Positions 19,370 through 29,385 of a stretch of 64,000 nt of DNA are shown piece by piece. This DNA comes from Amblyomma americanum. Lineage: Eukaryota > Arthropoda > Arachnida > Ixodida > Ixodidae. Each line of letters starts with the position of its first letter. The first letter of the stretch is position 1. Below the pieces are notes generated by a model. The model saw nothing but the letters and a program-made list of their open reading frames with translations, was not told where the DNA came from and searched no databases. The stretch lies in contig NC_135505.1 of NCBI RefSeq assembly GCF_052857255.1, forward strand, positions 58,151,368-58,215,367. The letters are read 5' to 3'. Position numbers and translations under genes: made by a program.

Positions 19370-20010
19370 TTAGAGAGCATTATCTAATGGATCTGCCGAG
19401 GTCTACTTAAGAACCTGGTTGACATATATAAAATACTCGCGGAATATTAACCAAGCTTACTTTGCCTACAAGAAACACACTTGAACAGAACACACACAAA
19501 CTTTCTAATGAAGTACGCATTATACCGGAAGGATAGGTAAGGCAGTGTGCACTTATCAGGTGGCTTTGCTATTCTGGTGCAGAATTCAATTGCCTTGCAA
19601 TGTCTTCCACTGGCGACTGATTTAGAAGCAGTGGCAATACGAACCCTAACGTTTGGCAGAATAATAACCATATGTTCCTCATATATCCCACCAGATCATC
19701 GGCTGTCGACTGATCAACTCTAAAAACTCATTGTTCAGCTTCCCGAGCCATTCCTGTTTGTTGGTGATATTAACGCTCACCACCCACTATGTGGAGGTGC
19801 CAGAACAGTTTCTCGAGGAGCGCTAATAGAAAAATTCCTGTTGACATCTGGCTCATGCATATTCTATAGAAAATAACTAACATATTTTATTTCAACACAC
19901 CACTCATACACAGCGATAGACCTTGCTATTAGCTTTCCATTGCTCTTGGCAGCTATTGAGTGGGCTGTTATTGAAAATCTGTATGGAAGTGATCAATTTC
20001 CTATTTAGTT
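19370..20010 (+). pseudogene. LINE endonuclease (APE) remnant, copy 1
   Basis: Plus-strand translation in shifting frames gives SLLCLQETHL, GGFAILVQNSIAL, a YIPPDHRLS segment, FVGDINAHHPLCGG and YGSDQFPI. These correspond to the catalytic Glu, Asp-x-Asn and terminal SDH motifs of APE-type LINE nucleases. Several in-frame stops are present and the terminal His is Gln. Confidence 0.78.
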
Positions 20011-20431
20011 AAAATAGAGAGAAAATATTAACCCGAGGGTAAATAACCCTAGGAAGTTTAAAGAACAGATTGCTGATTGGAAGATATTCCCGGAACTATC
20101 AGCATTGCCCTGTTCATCAATTACAGAACTAGGTATAGATGAATATCAGTCCCTGATCACACTGCATGTAATAAACGCTGCACAGAAATCCATCCCACAG
20201 ACATCAGGTAAAAAATGAGAAAAACGAAGATTATGGTGGAATGCGCCGTGCAAGAAAGCTCGTCAGGACAAAAATAATGCACGGTAAAAATTCTGCCGTT
20301 ATCCTACGACACACAATTGAAAAGATTTTAAGCGATCTTAAGCAAATGGCAAGCGTACTCGCCGTATATCCAAACGGTAAAGTTGGCAATCGTTTCTCTC
20401 CTCTGTAAATTCTTACACAGATACACATAAA

Positions 20432-21720
20432 GTGTACAGTAGAATAAAAGCACTCAAAGGGCGTAGTTCACATCTAATTCCTCTTGTTAGCTCTGCTGGT
20501 GGTACAATGGAGCACCGAGCAGATGCACTAGACAAGCACTTCGAATACACCTTTAGCTCAGCACATTATACAGATTCCTTCTTGAGATACAAGCTAGCTG
20601 AGGAGCGGAAACCTCTTAGCAATAATAAAAGGACATTAGTAGGAAGATACAATAGCCCATTTACTTTACACGAGTGGAACGTTGCCTTAGGCACTTGTGG
20701 GAACTCAACAGCAGCAGGCCCTGACAGCGTCACATATGGAATGCTCAGGCACTTGCATGTAGAAACCCTTGAAACTATCCTGTGCCTGTTTAATAAGATT
20801 TGGTCTTTTGGATGTCTTCCAAAAGCCTGGAAAGAAGCGATTATTGTCCCGGTATTAAAGCAAGGCAAATAAGCCACACTTGCGGCCAGTTATCGGCCAA
20901 TTTACCAAACCAGCTGCTTATGTCAGCTCTTTGAAAAATTGATAAATCGTCGCCTTCTGCATTTTCTTGAAATCAATGGTCTTCTTGACCAGCACCAAGC
21001 TGGATTTAGAGCTAACCGGTCAACCACTGACCAGCTCGTTGCCTTCGAATCTTACTTAATGGACGCTTTTGTGCATAACCTGCACTGTTTATCTTTTTCT
21101 TTTATTTGGAGAAAGCTTACGATACCACATGACGCTATGGTATCATCCATGACCTGTTTCTCTTCGGTATCTCGAGAAATATGCAGTCCACCATTCAAAG
21201 TTATCTGTCTGAGCGAACATTCAAGGTCCGTGTAGGAAACTCGTTATCCAAGCAGTTTATACAAAAGAACGGGGTCCCTCAAGGCGGCGTTTTTAGCTGC
21301 ACTCTGTTTATAGTGAAAATGAATTCATTAAAGAGCGTCCTACCTGGATCAATATTGTACTCCATTTATTTCGACGATGTACAAATAAGTTACAAGTCAG
21401 ATAATTTGGTCTTCTGTGAGCGGCAAATTCAACTAGGAGTAAACAAAGTAGCAAAGTGGGAAGACCAAGACGGATTTAAACTCAATTCATCAATGACTGT
21501 AAGCGTACTCTTCACAAAAAAAACGCGGTATTAGGCCTAAACCCGGCATCACACTTAACGGGCAGAATATTGCGGTCCAAGAAGAGCACAAATATTATGG
21601 CGTCATAGTCGAAGAAAAGCTTAAATGCATGAAATCAATAAACATTTTAAAAAGTATGTGCCACCAGTCTTGGGGTAGAGATCGAGGCTGCCTGCTGAGT
21701 CTTCTAAATAGTGTAGTTTA
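20432..21720 (+). pseudogene. LINE reverse transcriptase, copy 1
   Basis: Motifs in order: AAGPDSVTYGML, KAWKEAIIVPVLKQGK followed by a stop, ASYRPIYQTS, HQAGFRANRSTTDQL, a damaged FSFIWRKLTIP segment, GVPQGGVFSCTLF, and the catalytic IYFDDVQISY. The YxDD box is intact (around 21,368-21,379). After 21,515 the frame is lost by a one-base deletion in an A run relative to copy 2. Confidence 0.88.
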
Positions 21721-22224
21721 ATCACGTATAGACTACGGGTTAGTAGTGCACGAGACCGCGCAAAAAAGCACCTTAAAATGCTCGACGCTGTGTACCACCT
21801 TGGTCAGCGGTTGGCTACTGGTGTTTCCCGTACAAGCCCAATTTGCAAGTTTGTACGTTGATGCGGACGGATGGTCACGTTTGATGGACGGGTGGTCAAC
21901 GACGACGGCAATACACAAGTATCACGTACACTACGAAGGTATTATCTCATGCTGACCATCCATGCATTGCGCTTTTGCGAAACCCAACCAGTAAACTGCT
22001 CTTTTCAAACCGACCGTCTGAAACCTCACATTTACCCATTAGAGTAGCCACACTTATCCAAGACATGAACATACCAGTCTCCAACATTTTGGTAACTTCT
22101 TCTAAAGACATAATTGCTCCCTGCGAGTGTATATAATTGACTGCGAGACATCTTTTCCTGAGGTTGGAGAGAATGGGTCCCCAATTGGCATAAAACAGCA
22201 TTTCTAGTCCCTGCAAGCAAAATA

Positions 22225-22680
22225 TCAGTGCACAGAGTTCTACACTGATGCTTCAAAGACATCCATCAGTTTCAATTGCAGTGCACAGTTGTCAATTTTC
22301 TAAAACAAAAACAATGAATAGACACACAAGCATATTTACTGCGGAATATGACATGGTATTCTGTTGGCTCTTAGATTCATCCTGGAAAAGAGTCCCAAGC
22401 TCTCTTATATACCCAGATTCCTTAAATGTGATTATGGCTCTGTCTTCTGGGAAACCCTGTAAAACCCATTAATGAATTCCCCCTTGAAATGCTTTATGTC
22501 TGCACGCGCATTGAACCTTAAAATTACAGTATGCTGGTACCAGGTCACTGTGGAAGAGATGGAAATGAAGAAGCTGATAGGCTTGCAGCATCAGCTGCCG
22601 AACTCAGTAGGATGGATATAAAACAACTTACATATCATGACCTCAGGCTATATATTAGGACTGCACTTCGCAAAGAGTGG
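22225..22680 (+). pseudogene. LINE RNase H remnant, copy 1
   Basis: EFYTDASKTS near 22,235 corresponds to the first catalytic Asp motif of RNase H. LVPGHCGRDGNEEADRLA near 22,540 is the characteristic C-terminal motif. Stops and frame changes lie between them. This domain marks the element as I-type. Confidence 0.75.
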
Positions 22681-23540
22681 CAGCAGGATTAGGATGAAAA
22701 ACAGACAACAAACTGCACACAATAAAATCAAGCATTGGCAGGTATGCCACCGAAAAACAAAATAGATTCAAAGAAATTGCTCTCTGCAGACCGAGGATAG
22801 GATATACAGACGTAACACACTCGCATCTGTTACAAGATACTCCGCCACACAATGCGCGAGATAAGGAGTCCACATCTCAGTGGTCCACAGATTAATCATA
22901 TGCCCCAGACTGGATGTGCCAAGACTACAGCACTTTCCTCAACTTTGCACATTTAAATTACCAATACACCCTTCATTATTTTTAGAGGATCACCGCATGT
23001 TCTCGTAGGATAGAGTTTTTAAATTTTTAACTGATCTAGGTTTTTTGAGAGATTTTATATTCAATGTAACCTCAGCACCTCCTCATTGCTGAGGAGAGTG
23101 CTGAGCTCACCAATAGCTGCCAGACGGCCCGCCTCTGTTGCTCAAGCAAGGGCTGTGGTTGAGGCTACGTGGCTTCGTCCTTTATATATAACTCCTGTTA
23201 GAAAAAGTTTTAGGCACTATACATCATTTCAAGCCGTTCCACCAGATTTTTAGGCACCCTTTTCAGACTCTATAATCTTGGACATACCCACTACTCTTAG
23301 ACCCTTTACTCCTGATTTTATTGCTTTTATCTGTACACATTTTAGCCCGGGTCGACCAAAAACCTCGTGTTTGGCGCTGTTTGGTCTTAGTTGCCAAAGT
23401 TGTGTTAGTTTACATAAAAACCTAGCATCAGCATTAGGAATTTCTGATAAAAATCATGTTATCTGATAGCGTAAAAAACTGAATTGTTCGAACTAAAATT
23501 TTCTCATATTAAAAGGAAGCGAGGCATCAGAAGAAGGATA

Positions 23541-23614
23541 AATGAATGAATGAATGAATGAATGAATGAATGAATGAATGAATGAATGAATGAATGAATG
23601 AATGAATGAATGAA
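23541..23614 (+). repeat. (TGAA)n tail, copy 1
   Basis: About 18 units of TGAA follow the LINE 3' region. This position fits the simple-repeat 3' tail of an I-type LINE rather than an independent microsatellite. The length is similar in copy 2 (60,066-60,139). Confidence 0.85.
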
Positions 23615-25053
23615 TGGGCTGTTTATTTAGAAAGGGAGATTCAAGGTCGATTGATGGGGAATTGGGAGAAGAAGGATGAAGTGGAAAAAGATGAAGCCGC
23701 CGGGAACTCGCAAATGACTCGAAAGAGCAGAAAGGATATGATTACACAGGCACGCTTACAGCTTCTCAATTTCTGCGCCATGACATTGGCATTACGCACA
23801 ACTTAAGGCATAGGTCTCAGTTTTTCTTTTCACATTTATTCCTAACGAGGACATGGAGTTTCGAAAGAAATACTTCTCAAGGAGACAAATTAACCAGGGA
23901 CGGCAATAGTCCGGGAGACTTCTTGAAACTGCGCCCTTATTTATAATCTGGAATTAAGAAAGACACTAATGGACTTCAAACTTCTTCTAATAGCTCTTTA
24001 TGTAGGAAGCTGACATTTATTTGTCATTTTTCTTAATTATCTCGCGTTTTTGGAAATTTTTTTTAAGATTATAGTATAAATTATTCATGTTTTATACACT
24101 GTCAGCGCTTCGGTTGTTGTATTTAAGCCGCAGCCACTTAACGTAGGTTCGATGTGATGCCAAAGCGAAAAGAGGCCGCTTGAAATAAGCTTCAAGCATT
24201 AATGGTGAGGTTCCAGTTCTCTCTTCTGCTGCTAAAAATGGTCGGCGCTTCTGGTTGTCTGTTTCCGGAATACTCGTTCGCCAGAACTAAATGTTTGCAA
24301 GAGATTTCAGTTCCTGACATTAACGCGCCAACATTATGTTCGGTCATAAGATACACCCTTCGGTCTCTTCTATTTGCTCTGAAACGGGCATCATCCATTC
24401 GCAATGTATAATGCCCAGGATGGTATATTTCGTTCATTCCACTTTTATACGCGTTTCAATAAATTTGACGTACTTCATTCGCCGTAGTGAGAACATGCCT
24501 CCCTAATTTGCAAATCTTTTGGATTGTGCACAGAACAGACGAAGAAAGAAAATTTATCAAAAGAAATTATTTTAACAAGCCGGATTGTGGATCTTCCGCA
24601 GTAGCTGGCGCGAAAGGCATCAGTATTGCCCAATATATAGTTTTAATGTGAAGTTTCTTTAAACCGCTTTGGAAGGCGCTCGTTCTTCCAATGAGAACGA
24701 ATGCCGTTTACAAAATAAGAACGGCACAAATTTTTCAAGCCCTGAAAGGGACTCGCCTTTGCCGACCGCGAAAAGGGTGAAACACATCGGCATTGAGGGA
24801 CAAGTGGCATGAACCAAATCTGATGTCTTGCATACTGCGATGTTGACCAGATGTCCGGGTTGCTCCCTCGCAGCTGTAAGAACCTGCTCGCAGAATGCGC
24901 CCGAGAGTGAGAGGCGAATGTTGCGGAGCAACCAATTCCAAAAGAGGCGGTGCTGAGAGAAATCAGCTGCTACGTCAGCGGGTCACCCGCGCCGCATAAA
25001 CTGGAATGGGTTTTTCGCAGAATTTTTCGCTGCCGCTCGCTGAGGAGCCATAT
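23615..25053. other. Unassigned duplicated DNA
   Basis: No family recognised. From about 23,910 to 24,890 the two copies look identical, while 24,890-25,050 has a cluster of substitutions. A minus-strand frame ending at 24,659 is open for 91 codons here; its copy 2 counterpart is open for 220 codons (61,183-61,845) but runs through the solo LTR, so I do not call it a gene. Confidence 0.4.
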
Positions 25054-25390
25054 TGTCGGGAATCTGTACTGTTCGTTCATTATTCAAAGCTGCCGGCACG
25101 CGCTTTATCGCCGTGTTTGTGATGCAAGACGCGATCAGATTTATCCCGATCGGGCGCATACAGGTGGCGCCGATTGTACGTTGTTCCAGACAGTTGTGGT
25201 AACCTTGCACGCGGTATCTCGAAGGTTCGCGATCTGCTTTAAACTGCGCACGGCCGAGAGCGGAGAGCAATCTGTTCGACGACCGCCGAGCACGTTTGTT
25301 GCTACGATGGCGCCGAGTCATTCAATTATTTGTCGGCGCAAATCAGCCTTGTCTGGAGTTTCATTTGCAAGTTTTCGCTGCCTTCCTGCA
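25054..25390 (+). repeat. Solo Gypsy LTR, copy 1
   Basis: It starts tgtcgggaat and matches the LTRs of the old Gypsy element in the spacer (31,487 and 35,067) over caaagctgccgncacgc, gatgcaagacgc, cagattta, ttgcacgc and gagcacg-type landmarks. No internal region adjoins it, so it is a solo LTR left by LTR-LTR recombination. The right edge is approximate. Confidence 0.72.
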
Positions 25391-25529
25391 CGACGCAGGA
25401 AGACAGTCCGCAGCTCCCCAGCGCCCATTCATAGGTTTAGCAGCGTCCCTCGGCGTACGAGCAGCTCGGCTGGTGATGAGCAAACAAGGAGGATAAGGAG
25501 AGTAAGCTGCCGTGCTAGTTGGTGATGCA

Positions 25530-26064
25530 TGTTGATTACTTGGAAGCGCAAAAAACGGACGAGGGACGGAGTAGAGGACACAAAAAAAAGGATCGAGCGT
25601 GTGGTGTTCACCGGTGGGGCATGTGTTCCCGAAAGGATTTCACGCGTTCTGGAAAGAGGCCCCAAATTCGGCATTCAACCTAAGGTACCCGCCCATGAAC
25701 TCCTCGCCATCAAGAGGACAATTGCCTCAAAGGGGAAAAGCAGAGACCAGGAACGTTTCCAACTGGACGGAGTGGACTGCTTAAAAAGGTGTGCTAAATA
25801 TCCCATGTCGTGTAAGACTGGTTTCATTGATGTCTTTTCTCTTGTAAAATATTTTAAAGACCATTGTCTAAGCTTACATCAATCAGACAAAGAAGGCATG
25901 TTTGCTGTCATGCCGAATGACCTTTTTAATGAAAAAGCTCTCCAAGCGGTTCATAAAAATTTTGTGCCCGTCAAACGGAGCCAAGCCAAAAAAGCGCTCG
26001 TGAACGTGTTTTTGTGTCCTCTACTCCGTCCCTCGTCCGTTTTGGCGCTTCCTAGTAATCAACA
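25530..26064 (+). mobile_element. Palindrome-ended mini-element carrying a Penelope-like reading frame, copy 1
   Basis: Arms of about 56 bp (25,530-25,586 and 26,009-26,064) are inverted repeats: tgttgattact, ggaagcgc, cggacgagggacggagtaga, ggacacaaaaa. Between them a plus-strand frame (25,529-26,074, 181 codons) reads RVLERGPKFGIQPKVPAHEL, LDGVDCLKR and QSDKEGMFAVMPNDLFNEKA. These resemble the region upstream of the RT palm in Penelope-like elements (DKEG region). No RT palm or nuclease is present. It may be a non-autonomous derivative or two inverted, truncated Penelope ends. Confidence 0.65.
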
Positions 26065-26640
26065 AGGAGGCTAAGTGTGCCGCGATAGCAAAGAGCGCGG
26101 GACGAAGAGAGCGGAGGTAGACGGTAGGGCGGCAACCAGTAGGCAGGCAGCGTGGCGGCGACCCGCTAAGAGATGGCGCCAGAGTGCGCGGGCCTTCTTC
26201 CGCGCGTCCGATGGCGGTTGGTGGACCACAGTGCGCTGCCCGAACTGTAACCGCAGAGCCGCCTCCGTCCGGCGCTGCGTGTTCCTTCGGGGTCGCCTAT
26301 AGTTCAGGTACCGCCGCAGCTGCGCTAAAAAATTGCGCTGCCGAACAGTGCAATCGTCCACGAATTTATTATTCTCTAATGTGCACTCTGAGACAGAGTG
26401 TGTGTATTTAGAGGGGGGAGTGAGAGCCCGTAACCGAGCGACTGGAACAGGAGGGCCCCTTCAGAGGGGCCGTAGGCTGGTAATTTACGACATATGTTTT
26501 CGTCTGATCTTCGCGTGCACTCGGACCTCCTGCGTGCGTTTATTAACAAACAAAAAGGACTCAGAAACGAAAGCAGATTGCGGATACAGCTACATGAGGC
26601 TATGATTTATACATTACTTTCGTGGGCCAAGGCCATCAGG
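26065..26640. other. GC-rich unassigned duplicated DNA
   Basis: GC-rich (26,100-26,300), then mixed. No protein family is recognised in any frame. The long overlapping frames on both strands fit GC composition rather than coding. Confidence 0.4.
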
Positions 26641-27466
26641 AAAAGAAGTCTGCTAGCCATGTAGAACCAGGAATTTTGGGGGAATTATAAAAAAAAACTG
26701 TTATTTCTTAGCTTAAACTGCTGGTGTAGAAAGAACTTCTAGAAAGAAAGGTTTAGTACGCGCAAGGTAGCCTGGCAGACTCTACTTCCCCTAAAATATT
26801 GGCTTCTAAATTCCTTTAAAAGCATACTATTTAAAATATTTTACCAAAAATAATAGAGAGAACAAATATATGCGGGCTAAAATGTTTCCTTCTGCCCTAA
26901 AGGAACTGGCGTTTGCCCGCTCCTGCATAATGCTTAGAGAAAGTTTCACGGTCATTGCTTGCTTACAAGTGCTGCGCAAGCGATTATCGAACCTCGAATT
27001 TCACGGGTATTTTACTCAATGAAATGCCTTGTGTGTCGAAATTTTCGAGCTGATGTTCGAGCATTGAAAAATCGATCGACATAGTCTCATTGTTAACAAT
27101 TCATCTACCAGCTATTTATGCTGCAATACTATTTTCCTTTTAATAAATAGGTCTTGTTCATTATTATTTTATTTTTTTTCGTTTTGGTTGTCAGTATACG
27201 TACTACTCACTAAGCTGTGTCACTCGACATCTTGTTCTGATGTTTCTTCAATAACCTGTTCGGTCTTCATAGTATACAGCCTGATGGTCAATAAAGAAGG
27301 AAGCGGGAAATTCCTTAGACATTTGATGTTGTTTAAATAGGACTATGTTCATCTAGACATTTGGCCTTTATATCAGTGTATAGCGGTACTTAGCACAATA
27401 GCAATATTCCATGGCTAGTACTAACCCGAAGCTGCCATTCATCATTTCTGTTTGTCTTCTATTTAG
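26641..27466. other. AT-rich 5' flank of the secreted peptide gene, copy 1
   Basis: Unique-looking AT-rich DNA with no element. A pyrimidine tract ending in AG (tttgtcttctatttag, 27,451-27,466) could be a splice acceptor for an upstream non-coding exon. The flank is repeated at 63,164-63,986. Confidence 0.45.
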
Positions 27467-27520
27467 AAGTAGCGCAGCCGCTGGCCAAATTGCTTGTTCT
27501 TCACGATACGATTTCAAGTC

Positions 27521-27574
27521 ATGAAACCATCTGTGATACTCGTGATTCTCAGTTTAATGTATGCCATCAATTTG
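27521..27574 (+). CDS. Secreted cysteine-rich peptide, coding exon 1 (signal peptide)
   Basis: The ATG at 27,521 opens 18 codons (MKPSVILVILSLMYAINL), a short basic N-terminus and a hydrophobic core typical of a secretion signal. It ends in phase 0 at a strong donor, ttg|gtaagt (27,575-27,580). An acceptor-like site at 27,465-27,466 could place the 5' UTR start in an additional upstream exon. Joined to 29,120-29,350 it gives a 94-residue precursor. Signal cleavage is likely between residues 21 and 25, shortly after the splice junction. The exon-intron split right after the signal peptide is common for small secreted arthropod peptides. Confidence 0.72.
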
Positions 27575-29119
27575 GTAAGTATGACAGTAAATTAGTTTTT
27601 AAAATTTTCACACCGTCGTCCAATTTCCTGCGGCACACATTCGGAGGAAGATTCTTATAGCCTTCGAGGTATTATTATTTCAGTGCTACCGTTAGAATAC
27701 TTCAGTACTTACAAATTCTGTCCCAACAAATTTTACAGTAAGAATGACAAGCAAAGTGTTCACAATAAAAGAATCCCAATGAAAAGACCGTCATCCACAA
27801 AGTATGCAATGGTATAGGATTTAGCACACATAATAATTAAACTTCAAGCCCTGCATATGAATTACAATAAACGTAAATACAACAGCACTCAAGCAGCAAA
27901 ATGAGTCAGGCATTGGGCCACAGGCAGGAAAAAGAGGAACAGTTTCGGACTGTAGTTGCACTAAATGTTTTCATAGGCGTATGGAATACTACTTCGAGAG
28001 GAAGGTTGACGCAGAAACGCATAGCTCCAGGAAAATATTTGTATTGAAATATACTATTATAACGTAAGTTACCGGCAACAATTGTTCACCAAGTTTACGT
28101 GTGATCTGGTAAACACTGGCTTCTGTAATTACACGCTGCGATCCCATACTGCAATCTCTACAGATAACTTAAAAGCATGCTGAGTCAACCATCGGACGAT
28201 GAACTTTGTCCTGACACCCGCGCGTGCACCTCACTAGTGATAAAATTCATGTGCGGCGTTCGGCTGCCGCGCTGTTCACACGAAGTAAGCAGAAGAAGAG
28301 TTTTGTAAAAATTAATGATGAGCTTACTCAAAATAGTTTTCTCTACCCGCTGCAAACTGCAGATAGATGCAGGAAATCAGCGGCCGAATTGGCAACACAA
28401 TTTGAAGGCAAGAATTGTTTTTCACTGGCGCCTGCGACCAACTTATCAAATTGCACTTTAAACGACTCCACAGAGCACATGGCTGCGGAAGCAACGTGTT
28501 TTGAGCACAAAAAGAGCGTTAAAGACTCGTATATTGACATACCCATTCAACGTTAGTTTCAGTTTCAGTGCAAAAAATAGAAGAGCATATAAACATACCT
28601 CCGATGATTGAGTTCTGTTCTCATTAACGAAATGAGATGCATACGAAACCAGGAAGTCCTTGAAAGTGCCGGCACAAAATCGTTTTCCTGAATGTCACGA
28701 ATTATTTGAAACTCAATTACACTTTACTTATTTAGTCAGCTTTATAAAACGCGATCTTCAGTAAATTAAAGACAAGTTTGTGCCTCGCAGAGACAACACT
28801 TTAAACGAAGAAGCACCAAGCGCACTTTAGAATATGCTCTAGTTGGCAAAGATGAAAGCAAAAGAAAATTTTCGCTCCATCTCCGGCCGTCTAAGTATAC
28901 TGAGTAAGCGGAACACACTAAAAACAAGTGGCCAGAAATTGGTCTCATGCAATGCGTTTAAGTCAGAAAGTTGTGAGATTGAACCACGGCACCATATGCT
29001 GGAATATTTCTCCTAAATCTCTCGAATTATTCTACTACGTTAAGTGGTTTGATGGCCCAGCCTATATTGAAAGAATACTGCATCTGCAGTTATAAACTCA
29101 ATACTCTCGATTTTCACAG
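27575..29119 (+). other. Intron of the secreted peptide gene
   Basis: 1,545 bp, begins GTAAGT and ends TTTTCACAG, phase 0. It is AT-rich with no transposon recognised. A 110-codon frame at 28,224-28,556 inside it shows no family features. Confidence 0.65.
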
Positions 29120-29350
29120 GTCTTGGCATGCGCATCAGGTGAGGAAAACCTTGTTTGTCCCAAAAATGGCCTTTATCCCGAAGAAATATGTGGTGATATT
29201 GATAGAAAGAGGCCATGCACGCCAGGGACGAAGGTGTGCGCGTGTCCACAGGGAAAGTGGAGGCAACGTGGATCGTGGAGCTGCGTAGAATATGGAAGCT
29301 GTTGCGCAGGCAGGTTCTCTATTCAGGACCGGTGTTATATGACTCATTGA
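29120..29350 (+). CDS. Secreted cysteine-rich (TIL-like) peptide, coding exon 2
   Basis: After the acceptor ttttcacag, 76 codons run to TGA at 29,348-29,350. The joined precursor has cysteines at residues 22, 31, 42, 51, 58, 60, 73, 79, 80 and 90. The spacing CxC (58, 60), glycine at 63 and C73-V...C79 resembles the C-terminal half of trypsin-inhibitor-like (TIL) domains. The N-terminal spacing is less typical, and a CC pair and a tenth cysteine extend past it. The chain is mildly basic and has no membrane segment after the signal. A protease inhibitor or antimicrobial-type peptide acting in saliva, gut or haemolymph is an inference; only secretion and a disulfide-rich fold are supported. Confidence 0.75.
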   Translation, partial: VLACASGEENLVCPKNGLYPEEICGDIDRKRPCTPGTKVCACPQGKWRQRGSWSCVEYGSCCAGRFSIQDRCYMTH

Positions 29351-29357
29351 AGCAGTG

Positions 29358-29363
29358 AATAAA
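29358..29363 (+). terminator. Polyadenylation signal of the secreted peptide gene
   Basis: AATAAA eight bases after the stop codon. A second AATAAA at 29,380-29,385 runs into an A-rich stretch. Together they support 29,120-29,350 as the terminal exon with a very short 3' UTR. Confidence 0.7.
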
Positions 29364-29385
29364 AGTACTTGGTTACTGGAATAAA

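Larger units (their letters stand above)
18600..23614 (+). mobile_element. I-type LINE (RNase H-bearing), decayed, copy 1
   Basis: In order: an ORF1 remnant (18,600-18,657 and 18,918-19,329), an APE endonuclease remnant, RT, RNase H, a cysteine-poor tail region and a (TGAA)n 3' repeat. The RNase H after RT points to the I superclade. Numerous stops and frameshifts make it inactive. The ORF1 middle, with zinc knuckles, is missing here because of a SINE-SINE deletion; copy 2 retains it. Confidence 0.82.
1..27480 (+). repeat. Copy 1 of a large direct segmental duplication
   Basis: Read against 40,636-64,000, this stretch matches in the same order and orientation from its first to its last base. 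Indels explain all the offset changes: a 5.1 kb excess here (Gypsy element 1,496-6,576 and a swapped flank), a 1,054 bp deficit here at the SINE near 18,760, a 22 bp deficit in the other copy near 56,806, and small microsatellite differences. Divergence is uneven: a few percent over 6.8-13.4 kb, about 0.1 percent over 13.4-18.75 kb, and about 1-2 percent over much of 19-26 kb. The real left boundary is not visible, because base 1 is simply where the window starts. Confidence 0.95.

Noticed and set aside
23541..23614. Possible CRISPR-like or satellite array
   Set aside because: It is a pure 4 bp repeat at the 3' end of a LINE, so a LINE tail; there are no spacers.
26065..26500. Possible CpG-rich promoter with a start codon in ccgctaagagatggcgccag
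   Set aside because: No downstream exon or polyA signal can be linked, and the region is duplicated repeat-rich DNA.
28224..28556. 110-codon frame inside the intron of the secreted peptide gene
   Set aside because: No family features, no splice sites of good quality around it, AT-biased composition.
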